DNA of 64,000 nt from Pseudodonghicola xiamenensis DSM 18339 (GTDB lineage: Bacteria > Pseudomonadota > Alphaproteobacteria > Rhodobacterales > Rhodobacteraceae): NCBI RefSeq assembly GCF_000429365.1, contig NZ_AUBS01000002.1, positions 124,001 through 188,000 on the forward strand, given 5' to 3'. Position numbers and translations under genes: made by a program. Under the pieces are notes generated by a model, which was given only the letters and a program-made list of their open reading frames with translations, was not told the DNA's origin and searched no databases. The stretch's first letter is position 1. Each line of letters starts with the position of its first letter. Positions 8,413 through 17,080 of this stretch are shown in pieces.

Positions 8413-9696
8413 ATGTCGAACGCAGACCTCGCCGCCCGCCGCGCGGCCGCAGTTGCCCGCGGCGTGGGCGTGCAGACCCAGATTTATGCCGAACGCGCCC
8501 AGAATGCGGAAGTCTGGGACATCGAAGGCAACCGCTATATCGACTTCGCCGCCGGTATCGCCGTGGTGAACACCGGCCACCGTCACCCCAAGGTGATGGC
8601 CGCGGTCGAAAAGCAACTGGGCAGCTTCACCCACACCTGCCACCAGATCCTGCCCTATGAGCCCTATGTGCGTCTAGCCGAACGGCTGAACGATCTGGTT
8701 CCGGGCGATTTCGCCAAGAAGACGGTCTTCGTCACCACCGGCGCCGAGGCGGTCGAGAACGCCATCAAGGTCGCCCGCGCCGCCACCGGGCGCAGCGCCA
8801 TCATCGCCTTTGGCGGAGGCTTCCATGGCCGTACCTTCATGGGGATGAGCCTGACCGGCAAGGTCGCGCCCTACAAGATCGGCTTTGGCGCGATGATGCC
8901 CGATGTCTATCACATCCCCTTCCCGGTCGAACTGCACGGCGGCACCGTCGCCGCGACGATGGAAACCATCGAACGGCTGTTCAAGGCCGATCTCGACCCC
9001 GCCCGCGTCGCCGGTATCATCATCGAGCCGGTGCAGGGCGAAGGCGGCTTCTATCCCGCGCCCGCCGAGCTGATGCGCGCCCTGCGCAAGCTCTGCGACA
9101 CCCATGGCATCGTGATGATCGCCGACGAGGTGCAGACCGGATTTGCCCGCACCGGCCATCTCTTCGCGATGGAAGGCTATGACGTCGCCGCCGATATCAC
9201 CACCATGGCCAAGGGACTGGGGGGCGGTCTGCCGATTTCCGCCGTCACCGGCCGGGCCGAGCTGATGGACGCAGCCATTCCGGGCGGTCTGGGGGGCACC
9301 TATGGCGGCAACCCGCTGGGCGTCGCCGCCGGCAATGCCGTGCTCGACGTGATCGAGGAGGAAGACCTCTGCGGCCGCGCCAATGAACTGGGCGCCCGTC
9401 TGCGTCAACGACTGGAAGCGATCCGCGAGACCACGCCGCAGATCATCGACGTGCGCGGCCCTGGGCTTATGGTGGCGGCCGAGTTCAACACCGCCGACGG
9501 CAGCAAACCCAGCCCCGAGTTCACCAATGCGGTGCGGATCGAGGCCGAGAAACGCGGGCTGATCCTGCTGACCTGCGGCGTCTATGGCAACGTCATCCGC
9601 TTCCTGGCACCGCTGACCATCCAGGACGAGGTCTTTGCCGAGGCACTCGACATCCTCGAAACCGCCATCGAAGCCGCCAAGGAGGCAGATGCATGA
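8413..9696 (+). CDS. gabT: 4-aminobutyrate--2-oxoglutarate transaminase
   Basis: A 427-aa class III PLP aminotransferase that converts GABA and 2-oxoglutarate to succinate semialdehyde and glutamate. The PLP-binding features are the TGAEAVENAIK phosphate loop, GGFHGRT, the Asp in IADEVQTGFARTG and the Schiff-base Lys267 in MAKGLGGGLP (E. coli GabT uses Lys268). I chose the ATG at 8413 because of the GAGAGG site upstream and alignment with the family N-terminus. Its stop overlaps gabD by 4 nt, so the two are cotranslated. A putrescine or 5-aminovalerate transaminase activity is also possible for this family, but the gabD partner favours GABA. Confidence 0.94.
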   Translation: MSNADLAARRAAAVARGVGVQTQIYAERAQNAEVWDIEGNRYIDFAAGIAVVNTGHRHPKVMAAVEKQLGSFTHTCHQILPYEPYVRLAERLNDLVPGDFAKKTVFVTTGAEAVENAIKVARAATGRSAIIAFGGGFHGRTFMGMSLTGKVAPYKIGFGAMMPDVYHIPFPVELHGGTVAATMETIERLFKADLDPARVAGIIIEPVQGEGGFYPAPAELMRALRKLCDTHGIVMIADEVQTGFARTGHLFAMEGYDVAADITTMAKGLGGGLPISAVTGRAELMDAAIPGGLGGTYGGNPLGVAAGNAVLDVIEEEDLCGRANELGARLRQRLEAIRETTPQIIDVRGPGLMVAAEFNTADGSKPSPEFTNAVRIEAEKRGLILLTCGVYGNVIRFLAPLTIQDEVFAEALDILETAIEAAKEADA

Positions 9697-11168
9697 CCGC
9701 GACCTTCCCAACCGCCCGCCCGTTGAAGGACCCGAGCCTGCTGGAAACCCGCGCCTATGTGAACGGTGAATGGATCGCGACGGAGAAAACCTTCGCGGTC
9801 CACGATCCAGCCACCGGCGCCTGCATCGCCCATGTCGCCGATCTTGGCGCCGCCGAGGCCGCCGCAGCGATCGACGCGGCCCATGCCGCACAACCCGCCT
9901 GGGAGGAGTGGACCGGCAAGGAACGCGCCACGGTCCTGCGCAAATGGTTCGACCTGATGATAGAGAACGCCGATGATCTGGCCAGCATCCTCTGCGCCGA
10001 AATGGGCAAGCCCTGGGCGGAATCGCGGGGCGAGATCCTCTATGGCGCCTCCTTCATCGAATGGTTCGCCGAAGAGGCCAAGCGCATCTATGGCGACGTG
10101 ATCCCTGGCCACCAGCGCGACAAGCGCATCGTGGTGCTGAAACAGCCCGTGGGGGTCGTGGGTTCGATCACACCGTGGAACTTCCCCAATGCGATGATCG
10201 CCCGCAAGGTCGCCCCGGCGCTGGCCGCCGGCTGTTCCTTCGTCGCCCGCCCTGCCGAGCTGACGCCGCTGTCGGCACTGGCGATGGCGGTGCTGGCCGA
10301 GCGCGCAGGTGTGCCCGCCGGCATCTTCAACGTGATCCCCGGCAGCGATGCGGCCGGCGTGGGGCAAGAGCTGTGCACCAACCCGAAGGTGTCGAAGATC
10401 ACCTTCACCGGATCGACCCGGGTGGGACAAATCTTGATGCAGCAATGCGCCCCCACCATCAAGAAGATGTCGCTGGAGCTGGGCGGAAATGCCCCCTTCA
10501 TCGTCTTTGACGATGCCGATCTGGATGCCGCAGTCGAGGGCGCCATGATCGCCAAGTACCGCAACAACGGCCAGACCTGCGTCTGCGCCAACCGGATCTA
10601 TGTGCAGGCCGGTGTCTATGACGCCTTCGCCGAAAAGCTGAAGGCCAAGGTCGGCACGCTGAAGCTGGGCAACGGCTTTGACGAGGGGGTGACCACCGGC
10701 CCGCTGATCTCTGAGGCGGCGCTTGCCAAGGTCGAACGCCATATTGCCGATGCGGTCGAAAAGGGTGCTGAAGTGATCGAGGGCGGCCAGCGGTCGAACC
10801 TGGGCGGCACCTATTTTCGGCCCACCGTCCTGATCGGCGCCAAGCCGGGCATGCAGGTGGCGAAAGAAGAAACCTTCGGCCCGCTCGCCCCGCTCTTCAA
10901 GTTCGAGGACGAGGCAGAGGTGATCGCCATGGCGAATGACAGCGACTTCGGTCTGGCCAGCTATTTCTACAGCCGCGACATGGCCCGGGTCTGGCGTGTC
11001 GCCGAGAAACTGGAAAGCGGCATGGTCGGCATCAACACCGGCCTGATCTCGACCGAGGTGGCGCCGTTCGGCGGCATCAAGCAATCGGGGCTGGGCCGCG
11101 AGGGATCGAAATACGGGATCGAGGATTACCTCGAGATCAAATACCTCTGCCTGGGCGAGATCGCCTGA
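9693..11168 (+). CDS. gabD: NAD(P)+-dependent succinate-semialdehyde dehydrogenase
   Basis: A 491-aa aldehyde dehydrogenase that oxidises succinate semialdehyde to succinate, completing the GABA shunt. Visible family motifs are PWNFPNAMIARK, FTGSTRVGQ, the general-base Glu in ELGGNAPF, and the nucleophile Cys296 in GQTCVCANR; the TCVC pair is typical of GabD. KEETFGPLAP near the C-terminus is also conserved. It overlaps gabT by 4 nt and is followed by a strong terminator at 11244. Confidence 0.96.
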   Translation: MTATFPTARPLKDPSLLETRAYVNGEWIATEKTFAVHDPATGACIAHVADLGAAEAAAAIDAAHAAQPAWEEWTGKERATVLRKWFDLMIENADDLASILCAEMGKPWAESRGEILYGASFIEWFAEEAKRIYGDVIPGHQRDKRIVVLKQPVGVVGSITPWNFPNAMIARKVAPALAAGCSFVARPAELTPLSALAMAVLAERAGVPAGIFNVIPGSDAAGVGQELCTNPKVSKITFTGSTRVGQILMQQCAPTIKKMSLELGGNAPFIVFDDADLDAAVEGAMIAKYRNNGQTCVCANRIYVQAGVYDAFAEKLKAKVGTLKLGNGFDEGVTTGPLISEAALAKVERHIADAVEKGAEVIEGGQRSNLGGTYFRPTVLIGAKPGMQVAKEETFGPLAPLFKFEDEAEVIAMANDSDFGLASYFYSRDMARVWRVAEKLESGMVGINTGLISTEVAPFGGIKQSGLGREGSKYGIEDYLEIKYLCLGEIA

Positions 11169-11243
11169 CACACCGACATACCGGCGGTTCACTCTCCCCT
11201 TCGGACCGCCGCACTCAGTCGATCCTCGCATGCTGAGATCGCC

Positions 11244-11272
11244 GCGCCCCCGACCATCGGGGGCGCGTTTTT
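11244..11272 (+). terminator. Rho-independent terminator after gabD
   Basis: The stem GCGCCCCCGA pairs with TCGGGGGCGC around a 3-nt loop and is followed by T5. It lies between convergent gabD and phaB. The T-run is only on the + side, so it serves gabD. Confidence 0.9.
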
Positions 11273-11283
11273 CATGTCCGAAC

Positions 11284-12006
11284 TTACGTCAGATACTGGC
11301 CGCCGTTCGCCGTCAGGGTCGAGCCGGTGATGAAGCCCGCGTCGTCCGAGGCCAGGAAGACCACGCAGCGCGCGATATCCTCGGGCTCGCCTAGGTGGCC
11401 CACCGGGATCTGGGCGGTGATGGCATCGCGGATCTTCTGTTCCACCGCCATGACCATATCGGTGGCGATATAGCCCGGGCAGATCGCGTTGATGGTGATC
11501 CCGGCGCGCGCGCCTTCCTGCGCCAGTGCCTTGACGAAGCCGATATCGCCGGCCTTGGCGGCGGAATAGTTCGCCTGCCCCGCCTGCCCCTTCTGCCCGT
11601 TGATCGACGAGATGCAGACCACCCGGCCGAACTTGCGTTCACGCATGCCGGCCCAGACGTTATGCGTCATGTTGAAGGCGCCGGTCAGGTTGGTGTCGAT
11701 CACCTCGCGCCATTGCTGCGGCGTCATCTTGTGAAAGAAGGCGTCGCGGGTGATGCCGGCGTTATTGACCAGCACCGAGACCGGGCCCAGCGCCGCCTCG
11801 ACCTCGGCCACGCCCTTGGCACAAGCCTCGTAATCCGCGACCGACCACTTGAAGGCCTGAATCCCGGTTTCCTCGGTAAAGGCCTTCGCCGCTTCGTCGT
11901 TGCCGGCATAATTCGCAGCGACGCTGTAGCCTGCCTCCTTCAACGCGATACTGGTCGCACGACCGATGCCCCGGGTCCCGCCAGTGACGATTGCAACTTT
12001 GGTCAT
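11284..12006 (-). CDS. phaB: Acetoacetyl-CoA reductase
   Basis: A 240-aa SDR that reduces acetoacetyl-CoA to (R)-3-hydroxybutyryl-CoA with NADPH, the monomer-forming step of polyhydroxybutyrate synthesis. TGGTRGIGRA (8-17) is the cofactor loop; NNAGITRDAFFHKM is diagnostic for PhaB versus general FabG; and Ser133/134, Tyr147 and Lys151 (ANYSAAKAG) form the active site. CPGYIATDMV is also typical. It lies 33 bp downstream of fabI. The usual partner phaA (thiolase) is not adjacent. Confidence 0.93.
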   Translation of the reverse strand: MTKVAIVTGGTRGIGRATSIALKEAGYSVAANYAGNDEAAKAFTEETGIQAFKWSVADYEACAKGVAEVEAALGPVSVLVNNAGITRDAFFHKMTPQQWREVIDTNLTGAFNMTHNVWAGMRERKFGRVVCISSINGQKGQAGQANYSAAKAGDIGFVKALAQEGARAGITINAICPGYIATDMVMAVEQKIRDAITAQIPVGHLGEPEDIARCVVFLASDDAGFITGSTLTANGGQYLT

Positions 12007-12039
12007 TGTCCTCTCCTTACAATGATCATGGCCTGCTGA

Positions 12040-12813
12040 TCAGGCCATGAGGTGAAAACTGTTGTCGGCGTAGATGACCGATCCGCTCATCGGACTGGCC
12101 GCTTCGCTGGCGAGGAAGGCCGCAATGCGCCCCACCTCTTCGATGGAAACGAGCTGATGCGACGGCGTGCGTTCCCGCACCCGGTCGATCAATTCGTCAA
12201 AATGGGCGATGCCCGATGCCGCGCGGGTCTTGATCGGCCCCGCCGAGAGCGCAAAGACACGGATATTGTCCTTCGCCAGATCGGCCGCGGCATAGCGCAC
12301 GCTGGCCTCCAGCGCCGCCTTTACCGGCCCCATCAGGTTGTAATCCTCGACCACCCGATCGGCGCCGAAATAGCTGACCGTCATCAAAGAACCGCCTTCC
12401 GCCATCAAGGGCCGGGAAAGCTTGGCCATACGCAGGAAGGAATGGCACGAGATATCCATCGCAAGAGCAAAGCCTTCGGCCGAAGAGTTCACAACACTTG
12501 TATGCAAATCCTCGCGCGGGGCGAATGCGATGGAATGAAGCAGGAAATCCAGCCGCCCCCAGGTCTTGTCTATCGCTTCGAACACGGTTTCCAGCTGACC
12601 CGGCTCGCGTACCTCGCAGGGCAGGAACAGCGGCACCGACAGCTCGTCAACCACCGGCTGGATAAAGGGTTTCGAGGTATCACTGCGATAGGTGATTGCC
12701 ACCTCAGCCCCCGCGCCGCAAAAGGCCCGGGCACAGCCCGCCGCGATGCTGTGCACATTTGCCACCCCGACCACCAGGCCGCGTTTACCAGCAAGATCGA
12801 CATGTTTTTGCAC
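12040..12813 (-). CDS. fabI: Enoyl-ACP reductase, FabI family
   Basis: A 257-aa divergent SDR that reduces the enoyl-ACP double bond with NAD(P)H in fatty acid synthesis. The FabI-type active site is intact: Tyr148 (SYFGADR) and Tyr158-x6-Lys165 (YNLMGPVKAALE), with SAGPIKTRAASGI following. The N-terminal loop GVANVHSIAAG matches FabI GxxxxxSxAxG. Its place between the hydratase-Pta gene and phaB, rather than in a fatty acid cluster, suggests it may be a paralogue acting on acyl-CoA or short-chain substrates; this is inference. A GAGGAG ribosome-binding site precedes the ATG at 12813. Confidence 0.9.
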   Translation of the reverse strand: MQKHVDLAGKRGLVVGVANVHSIAAGCARAFCGAGAEVAITYRSDTSKPFIQPVVDELSVPLFLPCEVREPGQLETVFEAIDKTWGRLDFLLHSIAFAPREDLHTSVVNSSAEGFALAMDISCHSFLRMAKLSRPLMAEGGSLMTVSYFGADRVVEDYNLMGPVKAALEASVRYAAADLAKDNIRVFALSAGPIKTRAASGIAHFDELIDRVRERTPSHQLVSIEEVGRIAAFLASEAASPMSGSVIYADNSFHLMA

Positions 12814-12854
12814 TTCTCAATCTCCTCTCGAAGGGAGTGAATGATGTCACCTCG

Positions 12855-14267
12855 TCACGCGACACGATCTACCGCAGCGCCCCTCCGGGCGGCGGCCAGC
12901 TTCGCCAAAGCGGCTGACGCGATCCGTGCGCTCATCGGATCGGCGCGGCTGGTCAAGACGATCGGCACCCGCGCCCCCAGAACCAGCCCCGCCGCCGTGG
13001 CATTTCCGAAATAGATCAATTGCTTGGCCAACATGTCACCGGCCTCGAGGTTCGGCACCAGAAGGATGTCCGCCTGCCCCGCCACGGACGAGGTGATCCG
13101 CTTGGTCGCTGCGGCCTCGGCATTGATGGCATTGTCGAAAGCCAAGGGCCCATCGACGATTGCGCCCGAGATCTGGCCACGTGCCGCCATCGCGGTCAGC
13201 GCTGCGGCGTCGATGGTCGCCGGCATCTGCGGGTTGACCGTTTCCACTGCCGCAAGCGCCGCAACCATGGGCCGCTCGACCCCCAGCAGATGCATCAGAT
13301 CGACGGCGTTCTGGCAGATATCCCGTTTGTGCTCCAGCGTCGGCAGGATATTGACGTTGGCATCCGTCACCATCACCAGCTTGGAATATGCCGGCACATC
13401 CATCGCGTAGACATGGCTGATCCGCCGACCTGTCCTGAGCCCCGATCCATGCGCCGTTACCGCGCCCAGCAACTCATCACTGCGGATCGAGCCCTTGACC
13501 AACATCGAAACCCGCCCCGACACCGCCAGATCGACCGCGCGGGAGGCGGCGGCATGGCTGTGGGGCACCGGTTCGATCTCGATCCCATCGAGCGACAGGC
13601 CGGTTTCCTCGGCCAGGGCACGGATCTTGGCCTCCGGACCGATCAGAAGCGGGTCGAGCAAGCCTGCGTCGCGCACCTCGATCGCGGCGCGCAGCGCGGC
13701 AACGGAACAGGGGTGCACTACCGCTGCCCTGACCAACGGCAAGGCGCGGGCTTCGTCGATGAAAGCCCCGTACCGGCTGGGGCGCCGGATGGTCACCTCG
13801 GGCAAGCTGGTGGCCGGCAGACTGACCGGCTCGTCCGGCGCCTTGACGGTGGCAAGCCCAGACAGAACATCCTTGCCGTTCTGATTGGTGCAGACCGTTT
13901 CCAACGTCACCCGACGGTCGCGTTCACGCTTTTCGATCACCCGCACCGTGGCAGTGATGGTATCCCCGGGAGAGACCGGCCGCAAAAAACGGATTTCCTG
14001 GCCCAGATAGATTGTCCCCGGCCCAGGCAACCGGGTCCCCAATACAGCTGAAACCAACGCGGCGGTCCACATGCCATGCGCGATCACATGACCAAAGATA
14101 CCCTTTTCGGCGAACACCGGATTGAGATGCGCCGGGTTGGTATCGCCCGACACGGTGGCGAAAAGCGTGATGTCATCCGGCCCGACCGTTCGCGTCAGGC
14201 TGGCGCTGTCATCGACCTCGAGCTGGTCGAAAACGCGGTTGGACAAGATTTCGGAGGGTAATGTCAT
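12855..14267 (-). CDS. Bifunctional enoyl-CoA hydratase (MaoC) / phosphate acetyltransferase
   Basis: A 470-aa fusion. Residues about 10-140 form a MaoC-like (R)-specific hydratase hot-dog domain with SGDTNPAHLNPVFA and GHVIAHGMW, the hydratase Asp/His region. Residues about 165-465 form a phosphate acetyl/butyryltransferase domain with VKGSIRSDELL, NILPTLEHKRDIC and the C-terminal region. I chose the ATG at 14267 since AGAGG lies 5 nt before it; an upstream in-frame ATG has no such site. The fusion is known from many Alphaproteobacteria, where acetate kinase (ackA) often neighbours it, but no ackA is present here. It is first in a likely operon with fabI and phaB, suggesting a link to acyl-CoA or PHB metabolism. 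Confidence 0.92.
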   Translation of the reverse strand: MTLPSEILSNRVFDQLEVDDSASLTRTVGPDDITLFATVSGDTNPAHLNPVFAEKGIFGHVIAHGMWTAALVSAVLGTRLPGPGTIYLGQEIRFLRPVSPGDTITATVRVIEKRERDRRVTLETVCTNQNGKDVLSGLATVKAPDEPVSLPATSLPEVTIRRPSRYGAFIDEARALPLVRAAVVHPCSVAALRAAIEVRDAGLLDPLLIGPEAKIRALAEETGLSLDGIEIEPVPHSHAAASRAVDLAVSGRVSMLVKGSIRSDELLGAVTAHGSGLRTGRRISHVYAMDVPAYSKLVMVTDANVNILPTLEHKRDICQNAVDLMHLLGVERPMVAALAAVETVNPQMPATIDAAALTAMAARGQISGAIVDGPLAFDNAINAEAAATKRITSSVAGQADILLVPNLEAGDMLAKQLIYFGNATAAGLVLGARVPIVLTSRADPMSARIASAALAKLAAARRGAAVDRVA

Positions 14268-14721
14268 CGGAACCTCTTTCATGTTTCCGCCAGCCCCCGG
14301 CCCCTCCCCGAGCTCTCCAAACCATCTGGCGGCCTCTAAACCGGCATAGATACCGCCTGTGACATCCAGTTGAACATTCACCCGGCCCCTCCCCTTCCGC
14401 GACGAAGGCAGCTCACCTTATAGTTGAATTCAACTTTTCCCTGCCCGAAAGGCAGAAGCAACCGCCAAAGAAGTTTGGATTTTCCCGATTTCCACCATTC
14501 GCCCAATCGCCCGTTTCTCAGGCGGCTCTGCCCGGTTCGGCATCGCCTTTCCAAGAAAGCGAACGGCCCGGACCTCGGAATCGTGATCGAGGTCATGCTA
14601 TCGCGGACCGGAATAGGGTTGATCATCCCCCAAAAATCACGAGGTTGGACCCTTGGGCCGCTTCCCGGAACGCAGCTGAGCACCCGGAGGCTGAATTACC
14701 TTTCGACCAGCCGGATGCAGG
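14268..14721. other. 454-bp intergenic region with a 14-bp palindrome
   Basis: Divergent region between the hydratase-Pta operon and the DedA-PAP2 gene. The only clear element is a perfect palindrome AGTTGAATTCAACT at 14422-14435. A run of AT-rich sequence surrounds it (14415-14490). No open frame here has credible coding character. Confidence 0.5.
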
Positions 14722-16698
14722 ATGCACGACCTCCTCTCTCACCTCTTGCCCACCTTGGACTCCTTCGGAATCTGGTCCTACTGGATCATCGGCCTTTTCT
14801 CCTTTCTCGAGGGCTGGTGGGTCAGCGGTGCCATTGCCCCAGGCACCCTGGTGGTGGATGCAGGGGGCGCGCTGGTACGCCTTGGGCACCTCGATTTCTT
14901 CGATCTGGTCTGGTTCGTCGCCATCGGCGCGATCCTCGGCGGAGAAGCGAGCTGGCATTCCGGCAAATGGCTGGGCGGACGGATCCGCATGCCACAAAAC
15001 AAGAGGTTCCTGCGCGCACAGGATCTCGTGCGGCGCCGGGGCCCCTTCGCCGTGGTGCTCGGGCGGTTTCTCGGCCCCATCGCCGGGCTGGCCGCCCTGG
15101 CCGCCGCCCTGTCCGGGATGAGCCGGCGCCAGTTCGTCATCTGGAACATCGTCAGCAGCTTTCTGTATGCGCTGACCCATGTCATGATCGGCTATGCGGC
15201 GGGTGAGTTTCTGGCGCGGCTGTCGCCCTATCTGCCGAGGCTGGCCCTGCCGTTGGGACTGCTGGCGGCGGTGATCGCGATCACCTGGATCATCACCCGG
15301 CAGATACAGCGCGGCATGCCCGCATTGCGCGCCGGGTTTTCCGCGCTGCGCAACCGGGCCGAGACCTGGCCCCCGGCAGCAAGAGCGGCAGCCCGTCACC
15401 CCCGCGCGGCCCGCTTTCTGGCGCGGCGCTTCGATCCGGGCCAGGGCGGCGGACTTCTTACCAGCGCGGTCGTCGTTCTTGTCGCCTATCTGACAGGACT
15501 TCTCATTGACGGTGCCCTGGATCTGAAGCTGGTGCCGGATACTGTCGCTCTCGATCAGCGCACCGCCAACCTGGCCCATGCCTACTGGTCGCCCGGATGG
15601 CTGCGCGCCGCCGGCTGGTTCACCCAGGCAGGCCATGCCCCCGTCGCCACCCTGGCGGCCCTGGGCTGCATCCTGGGCTTTGCCGCCTTCGGCCGCCGCG
15701 CCGCGGCCCTGGGGCTGGCCGTCGCGGTGGTCGGCAACGCGATCACGGTAACAGCGCTGAAGCTTCTTGTCGGGCGCGCGCGCCCCGAGCTGTCCTATTT
15801 CCTTGAGACCTCCAATAGCTTCCCCTCCGGCCATGCCGCGATCTCGGTCGCGTTTTACGGCACATTGGCCCTGATGCTCTGGCGTGAACGGATCATTGGC
15901 CCCACCACGGCACTGATCGCCGGCGTCGGCATGGCAACCAGCCTTGGCCTGACCCGCATCTATCTGGTCGAACACTATCTTTCCGATGTTCTCAACGGCT
16001 GGGTCGTTGGCGGCATCTGGCTGGTCATCGGCCTGGGCCTCGCCGAAGGCATGCGCCAGAAGGCCGCCCCGCCGCCGCGCATACGCCGTCTCGCCGGTCT
16101 CTGCGCGGCGCTGATCTGCTTTTGTGGTGCAGGTTGGCTGGCACTCTATCACACCAAGAGCCCCGCAGAGCGTGTGGCAATCGCCGCGACCATCGTCCCG
16201 GATTTGTCGGATGACACTGCCATCGCCGCCCTTCCGACCGAGGTGGTCTCACTGGACGGCAGCCGCCGCGCGCCCGTGGGCCTGTTGGTGGCAGGAGCCA
16301 CCGCGTCCGACCTCGGGACGATCCTGACAGCCGCCGGCTGGAGCGAGGTTCCACCGCCCTCCCTCCTGTCGGTCCTTACGGCCATCCGCTCCGACCTGGA
16401 GGGCCTGCACCCGGGGCCCTCGGCCACCGCGCCGCTCGCCTTTTACAGGGCCTCGCCTGCAGAGGTCACGCTGCGGGACAACCGGCTGGACAGCCTGTTG
16501 CGCGTCTGGACAATCGGGACCACCCCCACGGGCAGGCCGCTGCTGGCACTGGCCTTCGGCCCGGAGGGCAACACTCCGACCTGGCAGGAGGATCACGTCA
16601 TTGAAGCAGTCTGTACAGTGCTGCGCAGCGCCGATCAGGGCCAGGACATCCAGTTGTGGGCCCTGCCCCCGGGGCTGACGCCTGCCGCGACCAACTAG
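14722..16698 (+). CDS. DedA-PAP2-LssY fusion membrane protein (putative lipid phosphatase)
   Basis: A 658-aa three-part membrane protein. Residues about 1-190 form a DedA/VTT domain (Glu30 in the first helix, GRFLGP at 114-119). Residues about 245-440 form a PAP2 acid phosphatase with all three motifs: K347-x6-RP (354-355), SGH (369-371) and TR-x5-H-x3-D (T411-D422, with Thr replacing the usual Ser). Residues about 470-658 form a hydrophilic LssY-C-like domain after a last helix. PAP2 enzymes dephosphorylate lipid phosphates such as undecaprenyl pyrophosphate or phosphatidate, and DedA proteins are linked to undecaprenyl phosphate or lipid flipping. The pairing suggests one protein that dephosphorylates and recycles a lipid carrier. 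The substrate is inferred. No strong ribosome-binding site precedes the ATG. Confidence 0.9.
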   Translation: MHDLLSHLLPTLDSFGIWSYWIIGLFSFLEGWWVSGAIAPGTLVVDAGGALVRLGHLDFFDLVWFVAIGAILGGEASWHSGKWLGGRIRMPQNKRFLRAQDLVRRRGPFAVVLGRFLGPIAGLAALAAALSGMSRRQFVIWNIVSSFLYALTHVMIGYAAGEFLARLSPYLPRLALPLGLLAAVIAITWIITRQIQRGMPALRAGFSALRNRAETWPPAARAAARHPRAARFLARRFDPGQGGGLLTSAVVVLVAYLTGLLIDGALDLKLVPDTVALDQRTANLAHAYWSPGWLRAAGWFTQAGHAPVATLAALGCILGFAAFGRRAAALGLAVAVVGNAITVTALKLLVGRARPELSYFLETSNSFPSGHAAISVAFYGTLALMLWRERIIGPTTALIAGVGMATSLGLTRIYLVEHYLSDVLNGWVVGGIWLVIGLGLAEGMRQKAAPPPRIRRLAGLCAALICFCGAGWLALYHTKSPAERVAIAATIVPDLSDDTAIAALPTEVVSLDGSRRAPVGLLVAGATASDLGTILTAAGWSEVPPPSLLSVLTAIRSDLEGLHPGPSATAPLAFYRASPAEVTLRDNRLDSLLRVWTIGTTPTGRPLLALAFGPEGNTPTWQEDHVIEAVCTVLRSADQGQDIQLWALPPGLTPAATN

Positions 16699-16896
16699 CG
16701 CGAGAAACGGCAGAAAACCCCCGATCAGGGGCAAAACCGCAAAGAGGGCAGCATAGCCCGCTCGCCAATTGAGCCCATGGGTTCATCGCCGCGAGGCGCA
16801 TGGCACACAGTCACGTTCAGATGCAAATATCTTAGGGAACATGCTGACGGGTAAGCTGGAACAACCGCCAATTTACTTAATCTTTTCAGATGTAAG

Positions 16897-16973
16897 TGGC
16901 GGACCGAGGAGGATTCGAACCCCCGACCCCTTGATTCGTAGTCAAGTACTCTATCCAGCTGAGCTATCGGTCC
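16897..16973 (-). tRNA. tRNA-Arg (anticodon ACG)
   Basis: The 77-nt gene folds as a full cloverleaf on the - strand. The acceptor stem GGACCGA pairs with TCGGTCC; the D arm contains AGCTCAGCTGGAT; the anticodon stem CTTGA/TCAAG carries the loop CTACGAA, giving anticodon ACG (A34 to inosine, reading CGU/CGC/CGA). The T arm contains GGTTCGAATCC. The 3' CCA is encoded. An apparent peptide in the opposite direction (IRTPDPLIRSQVL) is the familiar artefact of translating a tRNA. Confidence 0.97.
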
Positions 16974-17080
16974 ACTGGGGGAGCATCTACAGTTCCCAAT
17001 CGGGGTTTGCAACACCCATTTTGATGTTTTTTCACAGTGGCGTCACATAAAGTCAGATTGCGCCGCGCCGGCCCGATGGA

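Noticed and set aside
14378-14683. A 101-codon - strand frame in the gap upstream of the hydratase-Pta gene
   Set aside because: No ribosome-binding site, no family resemblance and it crosses the AT-rich palindrome region.
16769-17050. A short + strand frame containing IRTPDPLIRSQVL
   Set aside because: This peptide is a well-known artefact of translating a tRNA gene in reverse; the tRNA-Arg explains it.
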